A stretch of DNA of 27,832 nt from DASRSS01 sp035656335 (GCA_035656335.1 DASRSS010000019.1:1-27832), one strand, 5' to 3'; numbered from the stretch's first letter, positions 8,225 to 15,484 are shown. The notes: generated from the sequence alone by a model not told the origin. A program made the numbers and translations.

Positions 8225-9018
8225 TTGGCGATCACCGGGTTGGTCAGCGTGCCGATGCCCTCGATCTCGACGCTCACCGTGTCGCCTGCCGTGATCGGAC
8301 CGACGCCGGCGGGCGTGCCGGTCAGCAGCACGTCGCCGGGCAGCAGGGTCATGACGCCGGACATGAACTCGATCAGCGTTGCGACGTCGTGCAGCATCTG
8401 CGAGGTGCGGCCGTCCTGACGCAACTCGCCGTTGACGCTTGCGGTGACGCGGACGTCGGCCGGGTCCAGCACGGTCTCGATCCACGGCCCGATCGGGCAG
8501 AACGAGTCGTGGCCCTTGCCGCGGGTGAACTGCACGTCGGCCTTCTGCTGGTCGCGCGCGGTGACGTCGTTCGCGCAGGTGTAGCCGAGCACGTAGGACA
8601 GTGCGTCGGCCCGGCTGACATCGCGGGCGGGCCGTCCGATCACGACGGCGAGCTCGGCCTCGTGATCGACGCGGTCGGACTTCGGCAGCCGGATCACGTC
8701 ACCGGGGCCGATCACGGACGTCGACGGCTTGAGGAAGATCACCGGGGACTCGGGAGCCTCGCCGCCCATCTCCCGGGCGTGGTCGGCGTAGTTCTTGCCG
8801 ACGGCCACGACCTTGCTAGGAAGGATCGGCGCGACCAGCCGCACGTCCGGCAGCGCCCACCGGTCGCCGGTGAACTTGATCGGGCCGAACGGGTGCTCGG
8901 CGATGGCCGCGACGGTCAGCGCGTCGAGGTCGGCGTCAGCGGGCCCTTCGACCGCGCCCCAGAGCATTCCGGACGGCGCATTGGCCGAACCCGGGTGGAT
9001 GAATCGAGCAATACGCAC
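8221..9018 (-). CDS. Fumarylacetoacetate hydrolase (FAH) family protein
   Basis: A 265-residue FAH-family enzyme, resembling acylpyruvases and 2-hydroxyhepta-2,4-diene-1,7-dioate isomerases, which cleave or isomerise beta-diketo acids with a divalent metal. The family core is visible: VGKNYADHAREMG, IFLKPSTSVIGPGD, the metal-binding DHEAELAVVIG, YTCANDVTARD, and the C-terminal LLTGTPAGVGP. The likely start is GTG 9018; TAACGT lies 8 nt before it, so the mRNA may be leaderless. It overlaps gltX by 4 nt, a pairing also found in mycobacteria (from memory). It diverges from the Cys-rich membrane protein gene across 42 nt. Substrate unknown. Confidence 0.9.
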   Translation of the reverse strand: MRIARFIHPGSANAPSGMLWGAVEGPADADLDALTVAAIAEHPFGPIKFTGDRWALPDVRLVAPILPSKVVAVGKNYADHAREMGGEAPESPVIFLKPSTSVIGPGDVIRLPKSDRVDHEAELAVVIGRPARDVSRADALSYVLGYTCANDVTARDQQKADVQFTRGKGHDSFCPIGPWIETVLDPADVRVTASVNGELRQDGRTSQMLHDVATLIEFMSGVMTLLPGDVLLTGTPAGVGPITAGDTVSVEIEGIGTLTNPVIAK

Positions 9019-9048
9019 GGTGCTCAACGTTACCGGTCGGCGATCGCG

Positions 9049-9054
9049 CATAAT
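9049..9054 (+). promoter_or_regulatory. -10 hexamer for a leaderless transcript
   Basis: CATAAT ends 6 nt before the GTG at 9061, and no ribosome site is present, so transcription probably starts at the start codon. No clear -35 is visible. Confidence 0.45.
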
Positions 9055-9060
9055 TCTCTG

Positions 9061-9504
9061 GTGACCTCGGCGCTTTCCACGATCCCACCCGCCCGACGCC
9101 GACGCGCTGCCGCGACGCTGGGCCTGTTCGCGATGCTGTTCCTCGCGGTCGCGGCCGTCGCGCTGACCGGCGGGCCGGCCGCGGCGGTGCAGGTGTTCGC
9201 CATCGTCGCGCTGGTCACCGCTGTGCTGCTCGGCCTGATCGCGTGGGGGCTGGCGCACAGCATCCGGATCGACGCGGCCGCCTCGGGCCTGGACGCGGCC
9301 ATCGAGCAGGCGCTCGCGGCGAGCGGCGGGGTGTCCTGTGACTGCGGCCACGACCACGACATGTCCGAGATGCACGTCCAGGGCGGCCCGGCCTGCGCGC
9401 ACGACGGCAACGGCGTCGAGTGCGAGCACAACTGCGACACCTGCGCCCTCGCCGCCCTGCGCCCGTCACCGAACACGCCGCGCGCGGAACGGCTGAGTCA
9501 CTGA
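9061..9504 (+). CDS. Two-TM membrane protein with Cys/His-rich C-terminal tail
   Basis: A 147-residue protein of no assigned function. A basic N-terminus precedes two hydrophobic helices (about 19-36 and 43-65). After a short amphipathic stretch comes a tail with Cys at 93, 95, 112, 121, 125 and 128 and His at 97, 99, 105, 114 and 123, arranged as CDCGHDHD and CEHNCDTC. This pattern suggests binding of zinc or another soft metal, or redox chemistry, and the tail probably faces the cytoplasm given the Arg-rich N-terminus. The GTG start is chosen because a -10 box lies just before it. It converges end-to-end with cimA (stops adjoin at 9504/9505). I recall similar uncharacterised actinobacterial proteins but cannot name a family. 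Confidence 0.8.
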   Translation: MTSALSTIPPARRRRAAATLGLFAMLFLAVAAVALTGGPAAAVQVFAIVALVTAVLLGLIAWGLAHSIRIDAAASGLDAAIEQALAASGGVSCDCGHDHDMSEMHVQGGPACAHDGNGVECEHNCDTCALAALRPSPNTPRAERLSH

Positions 9505-11079
9505 TCAGTCGGGCAAAAGCCCGTACCTGACCGCGTCATGCAGGGCGAGCCAGGACGCCTCGATCACGTTGCCGTGCACGCCCACGGTCGTCCACTCGCG
9601 CTGGTGGTCCGACGTCTCGATCAGCACCCGGGTGACCGCGTCGGTGCCGGCCTTGCCCGGCATGATGCGCACCTTGTAGTCGGTCAGCTCCAGGTCGGCC
9701 AGCCGCGGGTACACCGAGCTGAGCGCCTTGCGCAGCGCCCGGTCCAGGGCGTTCACCGGACCGTTGCCCTCCTCGGTCGAGATCACCCGTGATCCGCCGG
9801 CGTGCACCTTCACGGTCGCCTCGCTGACCATCGCGCCGTCCTCGCGGCGGTCGACGATCACGCGGTACGACTCGACGGTGAACGGCTCGCCGCCGCCCTC
9901 GCCCAGCTCGTCGCGCAGCAGGAGTTCGAACGACGCGTCGGCGGCCTCGTACGACCAGCCCTGCGCCTCGCGCTGCTTGACGGCCTCGACCACCTTGCCG
10001 ACGACGTCCGGCCGCGTGCTCACGTCCACACCGAGCTCGGCGGACTTGAGCTCGACGGACGCGCGGCCGGCCATTTCGGTGACGAGGATGCGCTGGTCGT
10101 TGCCGACGACGGCCGGGTCGAGGTGGTTGTACATCAGCGGCGCGACCTTGATCGCGGACGCGTGCAGGCCGGCCTTGTGCGCGAACGCCGCGGCGCCGAC
10201 GTACGGCGCGTGCGTGTCCGGCGCGAGGTTGGCGATCTCGGCGATCGCGTGCGAGACGCGCTGCATCTCGGCCAGGCAACCGTCCGGCAGCACGTCGAGC
10301 CCCATCTTGGTGACCAGCCCGCCGACGACCGAGAACAGGTTCGCGTTGCCGGCCCGTTCGCCGTAGCCGTTCGCCGTACCTTGGACGTGAGTCGCGCCGG
10401 CATCCACGGCGGCCAGGGTGTTGGCCACGGCACAGCCCGTGTCGTCCTGGGTGTGGATCCCGAGCCGGATGCCGGCGCGACGGCTCACGTCAGACACCAC
10501 GTCGTGCACGCCCATCGGGAGCATGCCGCCGTTGGTGTCGCACAGGACGCCGACATCGGCGCCCGCCTCCGCGGCTACGTCCAGCAACCGCACGCCGTAG
10601 TCGCGGTCGAGGTGGTAGCCGTCGAAGAAGTGTTCGCAGTCGACGAAGACCCGGCGGCCCTCCGCGCGGAGGTACGCGACAGTGTCGCGCACCATCGCCA
10701 GGTTCTCCTCGAGCGTGGTGTGCAGCGCGTCGGTGACGTGCCAGACGGACGACTTGGCCACCAGGCAGACGACCGAGGTGCGCGCGTCGAGCAGCGCCTT
10801 CACCTGCGGATCGTCCTCGACGCGCACGCCCGCCTTGCGCGTCGAGCCGAACGCGACGAGCGTGGCGTGCTCGAGCTTGAGCTCGCCGTCCGCGGCGCGC
10901 GCGAAGAACTCGGTGTCCTTCGGCAGCGCGCCGGGCCAGCCGCCCTCGATGAAGCCGACACCGAACTGGTCGAGCAGCCGCGCCACCGCGAGCTTGTCGG
11001 CCACCGAGTAGGTGATGCCCTCGCGCTGAGCTCCGTCACGCAGCGTGGTGTCGAAGACGTGGAAGCTGTCGGTCTGCAT
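9505..11079 (-). CDS. cimA: (R)-citramalate synthase
   Basis: A 524-residue enzyme condensing pyruvate with acetyl-CoA to (R)-citramalate, the first step of a threonine-independent route to 2-oxobutyrate and isoleucine. The HMGL-like TIM barrel starts FDTTLRDGAQREG (Arg14/Asp15); the metal-site segment reads HTQDDTGCAVAN, typical of this citramalate/alpha-isopropylmalate group, and GYGERAGNANL follows. Residues about 380-524 are the LeuA-type regulatory domain, usually the site of isoleucine feedback. An assignment as plain isopropylmalate synthase is less likely, because the overall length and the QDDTG motif fit the citramalate type. The ATG at 11079 has AAGGA about 7 nt upstream and follows an attenuator. 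Confidence 0.92.
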   Translation of the reverse strand: MQTDSFHVFDTTLRDGAQREGITYSVADKLAVARLLDQFGVGFIEGGWPGALPKDTEFFARAADGELKLEHATLVAFGSTRKAGVRVEDDPQVKALLDARTSVVCLVAKSSVWHVTDALHTTLEENLAMVRDTVAYLRAEGRRVFVDCEHFFDGYHLDRDYGVRLLDVAAEAGADVGVLCDTNGGMLPMGVHDVVSDVSRRAGIRLGIHTQDDTGCAVANTLAAVDAGATHVQGTANGYGERAGNANLFSVVGGLVTKMGLDVLPDGCLAEMQRVSHAIAEIANLAPDTHAPYVGAAAFAHKAGLHASAIKVAPLMYNHLDPAVVGNDQRILVTEMAGRASVELKSAELGVDVSTRPDVVGKVVEAVKQREAQGWSYEAADASFELLLRDELGEGGGEPFTVESYRVIVDRREDGAMVSEATVKVHAGGSRVISTEEGNGPVNALDRALRKALSSVYPRLADLELTDYKVRIMPGKAGTDAVTRVLIETSDHQREWTTVGVHGNVIEASWLALHDAVRYGLLPD

Positions 11080-11126
11080 CGCGGTGTCCTTGCTGTGGTC
11101 TCCGGGCCGAGCTGGGGGTCGTGGTG

Positions 11127-11163
11127 CCAAACAAAAGACCCCCCGCAAGGATGCGGAGGGTCT
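11127..11163 (-). terminator. Attenuator terminator upstream of cimA
   Basis: On the minus strand AGACCCTCCGCA pairs with TGCGGGGGGTCT (12 bp including one G-U) around the loop TCCT, followed by TTTGTTTGG. This is a classical intrinsic terminator lying between the leader peptide and cimA, 48 nt before the cimA start. A second hairpin (11164-11194; 10-bp stem GCGCGTCGGA/TCCGACGCGC) sits directly upstream, right after the leader stop codon. The antiterminator pairing is not obvious by eye. Confidence 0.85.
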
Positions 11164-11193
11164 GCGCGTCGGAGTGGAGCTGGTTCCGACGCG

Positions 11194-11223
11194 CTACTCG
11201 ATAATGATCAGGCTGAACTGCAC
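11194..11223 (-). CDS. cimA leader peptide MQFSLIIIE
   Basis: Nine codons from GTG 11223 to TAG 11194 encode MQFSLIIIE. The run Leu-Ile-Ile-Ile (CTG ATC ATT ATC) just before the stop would stall ribosomes when charged tRNA-Ile or tRNA-Leu is scarce, linking isoleucine supply to read-through into cimA. The stop codon abuts a 10-bp hairpin and then a terminator. There is no good ribosome site; a -10-like hexamer 6 nt upstream suggests a leaderless transcript. An in-frame GTG six codons earlier is an alternative start that keeps the Ile run. Confidence 0.75.
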   Translation of the reverse strand: MQFSLIIIE

Positions 11224-11229
11224 GGCGAC

Positions 11230-11259
11230 AGTCTGCCACACCGGCGATCTCGGTGGCTA
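11230..11259 (-). promoter_or_regulatory. Promoter of the cimA leader
   Basis: TAGCCA (11254-11259) and CAGACT (11230-11235), 18 nt apart, lie so that transcription would begin at or near the leader GTG (11223). Both hexamers are imperfect, but the spacing and the leaderless design match the ilvB leader promoter. Confidence 0.45.
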
Positions 11260-11262
11260 GCG

Positions 11263-11880
11263 TCATCGGGCGACGAGGCCGTCGATGAGTAGCTCGAGTG
11301 CGTCGATCATCTCGGCACGCGCGGCGTCCGGATCCGGGGCGCCGGCCACGTAGAGCGCCGCCTCGTCGCTCGCGCCCATGAAGACGTGCGCGAGCGGGAC
11401 GACGGCGTGCGAGCGGACGAGTCCGGCGTGTATCGCGTTCGCGAGCAACTGCTGCACCAGGCCGAAGACGTGACCCTGGCACAGCGTGCGCCAACGCGCC
11501 CAGCCGAGTACCGATGGCCCGTCGACGAGGGCGATGCGGTGCACCTCGGGTTCCGCGCAGGCCTGCAGCCAGGCGCGCGCGGCGATCCGCATCGCTGCCA
11601 CCGGGTCGCCCGGTTCACCGTTGGCCGCAGCGCCGACGGATTCGGCCAGCCGGCGGGCGACGTCCGCCTCGACCGCGTCGACTACGGCCGCGAACAGCTC
11701 GGTCTTGTCGGCGAACTGGTGGTACAGCGCGCCGCGGCTGACTCCGGCCGCCGCCGCGATCGCCTCGGTGCCGACCGCAGCGAAGCCGTGCGCGGCGAAG
11801 AGCGGACGGGCCGCCGTCACGAGCGCGCTGCGGGTCGTGGCCGAGCGCTCGGGCTGGCTGCGGCGACTGGTGACCGGCAT
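11263..11880 (-). CDS. TetR-family transcriptional regulator
   Basis: A 205-residue TetR-type repressor. The N-terminal helix-turn-helix is clear: the segment ALVTAARPLFAAHGFAAVGT leads into IAAAAGVSRGALYHQFADK (about residues 40-58), and the C-terminal half is the usual all-helical ligand domain. ATG 11880 is the start, with a strong GGAGGATCG site; in-frame sequence further upstream belongs to the other strand's gene. It diverges from an SRPBCC-fold gene across a perfect palindrome, so it most likely represses both. The ligand is unknown. Its stop is close to the cimA leader promoter. Confidence 0.93.
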   Translation of the reverse strand: MPVTSRRSQPERSATTRSALVTAARPLFAAHGFAAVGTEAIAAAAGVSRGALYHQFADKTELFAAVVDAVEADVARRLAESVGAAANGEPGDPVAAMRIAARAWLQACAEPEVHRIALVDGPSVLGWARWRTLCQGHVFGLVQQLLANAIHAGLVRSHAVVPLAHVFMGASDEAALYVAGAPDPDAARAEMIDALELLIDGLVAR

Positions 11881-11895
11881 CGATCCTCCGTTGCT

Positions 11896-11916
11896 ATACA
11901 TACAGTCTGTATGTAT
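11896..11916. promoter_or_regulatory. Palindromic TetR operator
   Basis: A perfect 21-bp inverted repeat with 10-bp arms ATACATACAG and CTGTATGTAT around a central T. It lies between the divergent TetR and SRPBCC genes, fills the spacer of the plus-strand promoter TTGCTA (11891-11896) - 17 nt - TATGTT (11914-11919), and is AT-rich against the GC-rich background. Repressor bound here would block that promoter and the tetR start region. Confidence 0.88.
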
Positions 11917-11926
11917 GTTACTGCTC

Positions 11927-12388
11927 ATGACAGTCACCGAGCAGATCGCCGGCCTGGACGCGTCCATCGAGATCGCGGCGCCGGTGGCCGATGTGTGGCG
12001 GACCGTCTCGGACGTGCGCCGCACCGGCGAATGGTCGCCCGAGTGCCGGCGGGTCGTGCCACTCGGCCGGGTCCGCAACGGAACCTGGCTGATCGGGTTC
12101 AACCGGCGGGGAGGCACGCGCTGGCCGACGCTCTCACGCGTCGTCCGGTTCGAGCCGGACGCAGAGATCGCCTGGCGGGTCATGACCAACAAGGCGATCT
12201 GGTCCTACACGCTGCGAGCCACGAGCTTCGGTTGCGTGCTGTCGTCCGCGCGCCGGACGCCCGACGGCATCGGCCGGTTCGCGTCCTTCTTCACGCGCAG
12301 GTACCTCGGCGGCCAGGCCGCGCACGACGCCGAACTCCAGGCCGGTATGCGATCCGGGCTCGAGCGCATCAAGGCGCTCGTCGAATAG
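11927..12388 (+). CDS. SRPBCC-fold (polyketide cyclase/dehydrase-like) protein
   Basis: A 153-residue protein with the START/SRPBCC pattern common in actinobacteria: SIEIAAPVADVWRTVSDVRRTGEWSPECRRV at the start (only this family places DVW and W-x-P this way), a middle beta-sheet region, and a C-terminal helix ending ERIKALVE. The fold binds hydrophobic ligands in a helix-grip pocket; the natural ligand is unknown. I chose ATG 11927 over ATG 11915 because the latter lies inside the operator and the -10 TATGTT would place the transcript start at 11927. It is presumably controlled by the divergent TetR protein, and it ends one base before leuB's stop on the other strand. Confidence 0.82.
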   Translation: MTVTEQIAGLDASIEIAAPVADVWRTVSDVRRTGEWSPECRRVVPLGRVRNGTWLIGFNRRGGTRWPTLSRVVRFEPDAEIAWRVMTNKAIWSYTLRATSFGCVLSSARRTPDGIGRFASFFTRRYLGGQAAHDAELQAGMRSGLERIKALVE

Positions 12389-12389
12389 C

Positions 12390-13412
12390 TCAGCCGGCCG
12401 CGGCTTCGGCCAGGCGCGCACCGATCTCGGCCGTCGAACCGGGGTTCTTCGGGTCGCGCTGGGCGAGGTCGGCGGCGACCGCGGCCTCGACCCGGCGCGC
12501 GGCGTCGCTCTCGCCGACGTGCTCGAGCAGCATCGCGACGGACAGGACCGCGGCCGTGGGGTCCGCCTTGCCCTGGCCGGCGATGTCCGGCGCGGAGCCG
12601 TGCACCGGCTCGAACATGGACGGGTTCGTGTGCGACGGGTCGACGTTGCCGCTGGCCGCGAGCCCGATGCCGCCGGAGACCGCCGCCGCGAGGTCGGTAA
12701 TGATGTCGCCGAACAGGTTGTCGGTGACGATCACGTCGTAGCGGCCGGGGTCCGTGACCAGGTAGATGGTGGCCGCGTCCACGTGGTTGTAGGCGACGGT
12801 GACGTCCGGGAACTCGGCGCTGACCTCCTGCACCGTGCGGAACCAGAGGTCGCCGGCGAACACCAGCACGTTGTTCTTGTGCACCAGGGTGAGGTGCTTG
12901 CGCGGTCGCTTCTGCGCGTACTCGAACGCGGCGCGCACGACCCGCTCGGCACCGAAGCGCGTGTTCACGCTGACCTCGGTCGCGACCTCGTGCGGGGTGC
13001 CCTTGCGGAGTACACCGCCGTTGCCGGTGTACGGACCCTCGGTGCCCTCGCGGAACACCACGAAGTCGATCGACGGGTCGCCGGCCAGCGGCGAGCTCAT
13101 GCCGGGGTACAGCTTGGACGGCCGCAGGTTGACGTAGTGGTCCAGCTCGAAGCGCAGCCGGAGCAGCAGCCCGCGCTCCAGCACACCCGACGGCACGGAC
13201 GGATCGCCCACGGCGCCGAGCAGGATCGCGTCCTGACCGCGCAGCTCGCCCAGCACCGAGTCGGGCAGCGTCTCGCCGGTGCGGTGCCAGCGCGCCGCCC
13301 CCAGGTCGTACTGCTCCTTGTCGACAGCGGGCACCACCGCGTCCAGGACGCGCAGTGCCTGTTCGGTGACCTCGATACCGATTCCGTCGCCGGGGATGAC
13401 CGCGAGCTTCAT
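12390..13412 (-). CDS. leuB: 3-isopropylmalate dehydrogenase
   Basis: A 340-residue NAD-dependent enzyme that oxidatively decarboxylates 3-isopropylmalate to 2-oxoisocaproate in leucine synthesis; it also acts on 3-methylmalate in the citramalate route begun by cimA. The sequence starts MKLAVIPGDGIGIEV, contains the substrate-binding VNLRPSKLYPG, the active-site Lys-containing HKNNVL, the metal-binding TDNLFGDIITD, and the cofactor loop EPVHGSAPDIAGQGKADP. ATG 13412 lies 7 nt after TAGGCT (13420-13425), so it may be transcribed leaderless from within the end of the MFS gene. It converges with the SRPBCC gene. Confidence 0.97.
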   Translation of the reverse strand: MKLAVIPGDGIGIEVTEQALRVLDAVVPAVDKEQYDLGAARWHRTGETLPDSVLGELRGQDAILLGAVGDPSVPSGVLERGLLLRLRFELDHYVNLRPSKLYPGMSSPLAGDPSIDFVVFREGTEGPYTGNGGVLRKGTPHEVATEVSVNTRFGAERVVRAAFEYAQKRPRKHLTLVHKNNVLVFAGDLWFRTVQEVSAEFPDVTVAYNHVDAATIYLVTDPGRYDVIVTDNLFGDIITDLAAAVSGGIGLAASGNVDPSHTNPSMFEPVHGSAPDIAGQGKADPTAAVLSVAMLLEHVGESDAARRVEAAVAADLAQRDPKNPGSTAEIGARLAEAAAG

Positions 13413-13419
13413 GCGAGGC

Positions 13420-13425
13420 AGCCTA
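13420..13425 (-). promoter_or_regulatory. -10 hexamer for leaderless leuB
   Basis: TAGGCT on the minus strand ends 7 nt before the leuB ATG, with no ribosome site between. A TTGGGA is seen 19 nt upstream, inside the MFS coding sequence, as a possible -35. Confidence 0.4.
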
Positions 13426-13433
13426 ACCGAGCG

Positions 13434-14735
13434 TCAGGACTCGCTCCCAACCAGTGGGCCAGCAGTCTCGGTATCTGAGACGGCATCGTAGCTGGGCAGC
13501 TCGCGCATCGTGCGCAGCGGGGACAGGAACGGCGGCAACCAGACGAGCGAGCCGCCGATCGCGGCGATCAGGATCGTCTCGCGCACACCGAGCCACGCGC
13601 CGAGTGAGCCACCGATCAGTCCGCCGAGCGGCATCGTCCCCCAGACGAGGAAGCGCATGGTCGCGTTCATCCGCCCGAGCAGCGCAGGCGGGCACAGCCC
13701 CTGCCGGAAGCTCACCTGGGTGATGTTGTAGACGACCGCGGACGTCCACCACACGAGCTGGCCGAGCGCGACCAGGGCGAGCGTCCAGTCGCGGTGGGCG
13801 AACGGGATCACGAACACGGTCGGCCCGCCGCACAGCACCGAGATCCAGATGGTCGGTCCCTGGCCGATCCGCTCCGCGATGCGACGTGCGAGAAGCGACC
13901 CGATCAGGCCGCCGATCGCCGCGATCGAGCTGAGCAGGCCGATGATGCCGGGCGACAGGTGCAGGTCGCGTGCGAGCAGCACGTAGTACACCGCGAGCAG
14001 GATCGAGCTGAACAGGTTCGACGAGCCGGTGCACATGGCGATCGAGCGCAGCATCCGGTTGTGGACCACGAAGCGCACGCCCTCGGCGATCTCGCGGCCG
14101 AGGTGCCGGTCCGGCTTGCGCTCCGGACGCGGCGGCCGCACCTTGATCGACGCGACCCAGCCGGCCGACCAGAGGAAGCTGACCGCGTCCACGACGACCG
14201 CGTACGGCGCGGTGAGCGCCTGGATCAGCGCGCCACCGACGGACGGGCCGGCGACCTGCGCGACCGACTCGCTCGCCTGCAGCTTGGCGTTGCCCTCGAC
14301 CAGCGACTTCCGGTCGATCAGCTCGGGCAGGTACGACTGGTAGGCCACGTCGAAGAAGACTGTGCTGACGCCGACGACGAGCGCGACGACGTACAGCTGC
14401 TCGATCGTGAGCGCGCCGAACGCGTCCACCAGCGGGATGGAACCGATCGCCAGCGCGCGGATTCCGTCGTTCAGGATCAGCACCCAGCGGAAGCGCATCC
14501 GGTCGACCCAGGCGCCGGCTGGTAGGCCGACGAGCAGGAACGCCAGCGTCTCGAACGTGGTCAGCAGGCCGACCTGGAACGTGCTGGCGTGCACGATCAG
14601 GATCGCGACCAGTGGCAGCGCCAGCTGGCTGACCATGGTGCCGAACTGGCTGACCGTCTCGCCGATCCACAGCCGGCGGAAGTCCAGGTGGTGCCACAGC
14701 CCCCCGCGCCGCTGCGGGGCGATTACGTCGGTCAC
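13434..14735 (-). CDS. MFS transporter (MFS_3 / enterobactin-exporter-like)
   Basis: A 433-residue major facilitator with about 12 hydrophobic helices. The N-terminal region FRRLWIGETVSQFGTMVSQLALPLVAI, the loop after helix 2 (GAWVDRMRFR) and DVAYQSYLPELIDRKSLVEGNAKL are typical of the MFS_3 group of small-molecule exporters. A central cytoplasmic loop separates two six-helix halves. Start is GTG 14735; there is no Shine-Dalgarno, and a promoter (TTGACA at 14767-14772) could start the mRNA near the GTG. It diverges from a winged-helix regulator across a shared inverted repeat, so export is likely inducible. The substrate is unknown. Confidence 0.9.
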   Translation of the reverse strand: MTDVIAPQRRGGLWHHLDFRRLWIGETVSQFGTMVSQLALPLVAILIVHASTFQVGLLTTFETLAFLLVGLPAGAWVDRMRFRWVLILNDGIRALAIGSIPLVDAFGALTIEQLYVVALVVGVSTVFFDVAYQSYLPELIDRKSLVEGNAKLQASESVAQVAGPSVGGALIQALTAPYAVVVDAVSFLWSAGWVASIKVRPPRPERKPDRHLGREIAEGVRFVVHNRMLRSIAMCTGSSNLFSSILLAVYYVLLARDLHLSPGIIGLLSSIAAIGGLIGSLLARRIAERIGQGPTIWISVLCGGPTVFVIPFAHRDWTLALVALGQLVWWTSAVVYNITQVSFRQGLCPPALLGRMNATMRFLVWGTMPLGGLIGGSLGAWLGVRETILIAAIGGSLVWLPPFLSPLRTMRELPSYDAVSDTETAGPLVGSES

Positions 14736-14755
14736 GAACGGACAGCGTGCGCCAG

Positions 14756-14775
14756 TGATTGAGAAATGTCAATCA
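14756..14775. promoter_or_regulatory. Operator between the MFS gene and its regulator
   Basis: TGATTGA and TCAATCA form a 7-bp inverted repeat with a 6-nt spacer. It contains a perfect minus-strand -35 (TTGACA) for the MFS gene and the plus-strand -35 TTGAGA (14759-14764), followed after 18 nt by TACGGT (14783-14788) for the regulator. Binding here would control both genes. Confidence 0.7.
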
Positions 14776-14795
14776 GTCGCGCTACGGTGCTCGGC

Positions 14796-15302
14796 GTGAG
14801 CGCCCGCCGGAACGCGACCGAGGACGAGGCCAAGGCGCTCGCCTCGTCGCTGCGGCTGCGGATCCTGCGGATCTGCCTGCGCGAGGCGCACACCAACCGC
14901 GAGATCGCGGCCGCCCTGAAGCGCGACCCGGCGACGGTGCTGCACCACGTCCGGCGGCTGGTCGACACCGGGTTTCTGGCGCCGCAGCCGGTGCGCCGCG
15001 GGACGCGTGGCGCGCGGGAGATCCCCTACCTGGCGACGGGCAAGTCGTGGCGGATGAGCTATCCGGGCGCGAGCGGGATGCTGCTGCAGACGTTCCTGGA
15101 GGAGGTCGCCCTGGTGCCGGCGACCGAGGTGAACAGCAGCCGGCTCGGCCTGCGCCTGAGCGCCGCGGACCGGGCCGAGTTCGAGGAGCGGCTGCAGGCG
15201 CTGCTGGACGAGTTCGCCGCACGCCCGGACGATCCGAGCGCCCCGGCGTGGTCGCTGTTCCTGGCGTTGCACCCCGACCCGAACCGCCCAGCGCCGTCCT
15301 GA
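14796..15302 (+). CDS. ArsR-like winged-helix transcriptional regulator
   Basis: A 168-residue regulator. Residues about 12-75 form the winged helix: LASSLRLRILRICL, then EIAAALKRDPATVLHHVRRL as the recognition helix, then a wing and FLAPQPVRRG. The C-terminal half is helical and Glu-rich, a possible dimer or ligand domain. I chose GTG 14796 rather than ATG 14766, because the upstream codons fall inside the operator and a -10 (TACGGT) ends 7 nt before the GTG, giving a leaderless mRNA. It diverges from the MFS exporter and overlaps a shared inverted repeat, so it probably represses the exporter and itself. Confidence 0.83.
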   Translation: MSARRNATEDEAKALASSLRLRILRICLREAHTNREIAAALKRDPATVLHHVRRLVDTGFLAPQPVRRGTRGAREIPYLATGKSWRMSYPGASGMLLQTFLEEVALVPATEVNSSRLGLRLSAADRAEFEERLQALLDEFAARPDDPSAPAWSLFLALHPDPNRPAPS

Positions 15303-15306
15303 CACC

Positions 15307-15457
15307 GAGTGGCGAGTTAGGCCCCGCGAGTGGCCAGTTACAGCGCGAGTGGCCAGTTAGGCCCGCGAGTGGCCAGTTACAGCGCGAGTGGCCAGTTATA
15401 GGTGGCCACACGGCGCCCAACTGGCCACTCGGCCGCCCAACTGGCCACTCGCGGGCC
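15307..15457. repeat. Array of a 12-bp repeat GAGTGGCCAGTT, five direct and two inverted copies
   Basis: Copies start at 15307 (one mismatch), 15328, 15347, 15367 and 15386 in one orientation, and at 15419 and 15439 in the other, spaced 19-21 bp. Every perfect copy has the palindromic core TGGCCA. The fourth copy with flanks (15360-15378) pairs perfectly over 19 bp with 15439-15457, and the fifth pairs with 15419-15430 inside it. It fills the gap between the convergent regulator and ilvC. A bidirectional terminator or a protein-binding array are both possible; no coding sequence is present. Confidence 0.9.
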
Positions 15458-15484
15458 GAGTCCCGGACGTTGCGGGCAGCGGGC

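Noticed and set aside
11915..11929. ATG 11915 as the start of the SRPBCC protein
   Set aside because: It lies inside the operator and overlaps the -10; it would only add MLLL, while ATG 11927 fits the predicted transcript start.
11881..12192. N-terminal extension of the TetR protein to 12192
   Set aside because: The extra residues are low-quality sequence opposite the SRPBCC gene and across the operator; ATG 11880 has a strong ribosome site.
15307..15457. CRISPR array
   Set aside because: The repeat core is only 12 bp, spacers are 7-9 bp and partly alike, and copies occur in both orientations; no cas genes are near.
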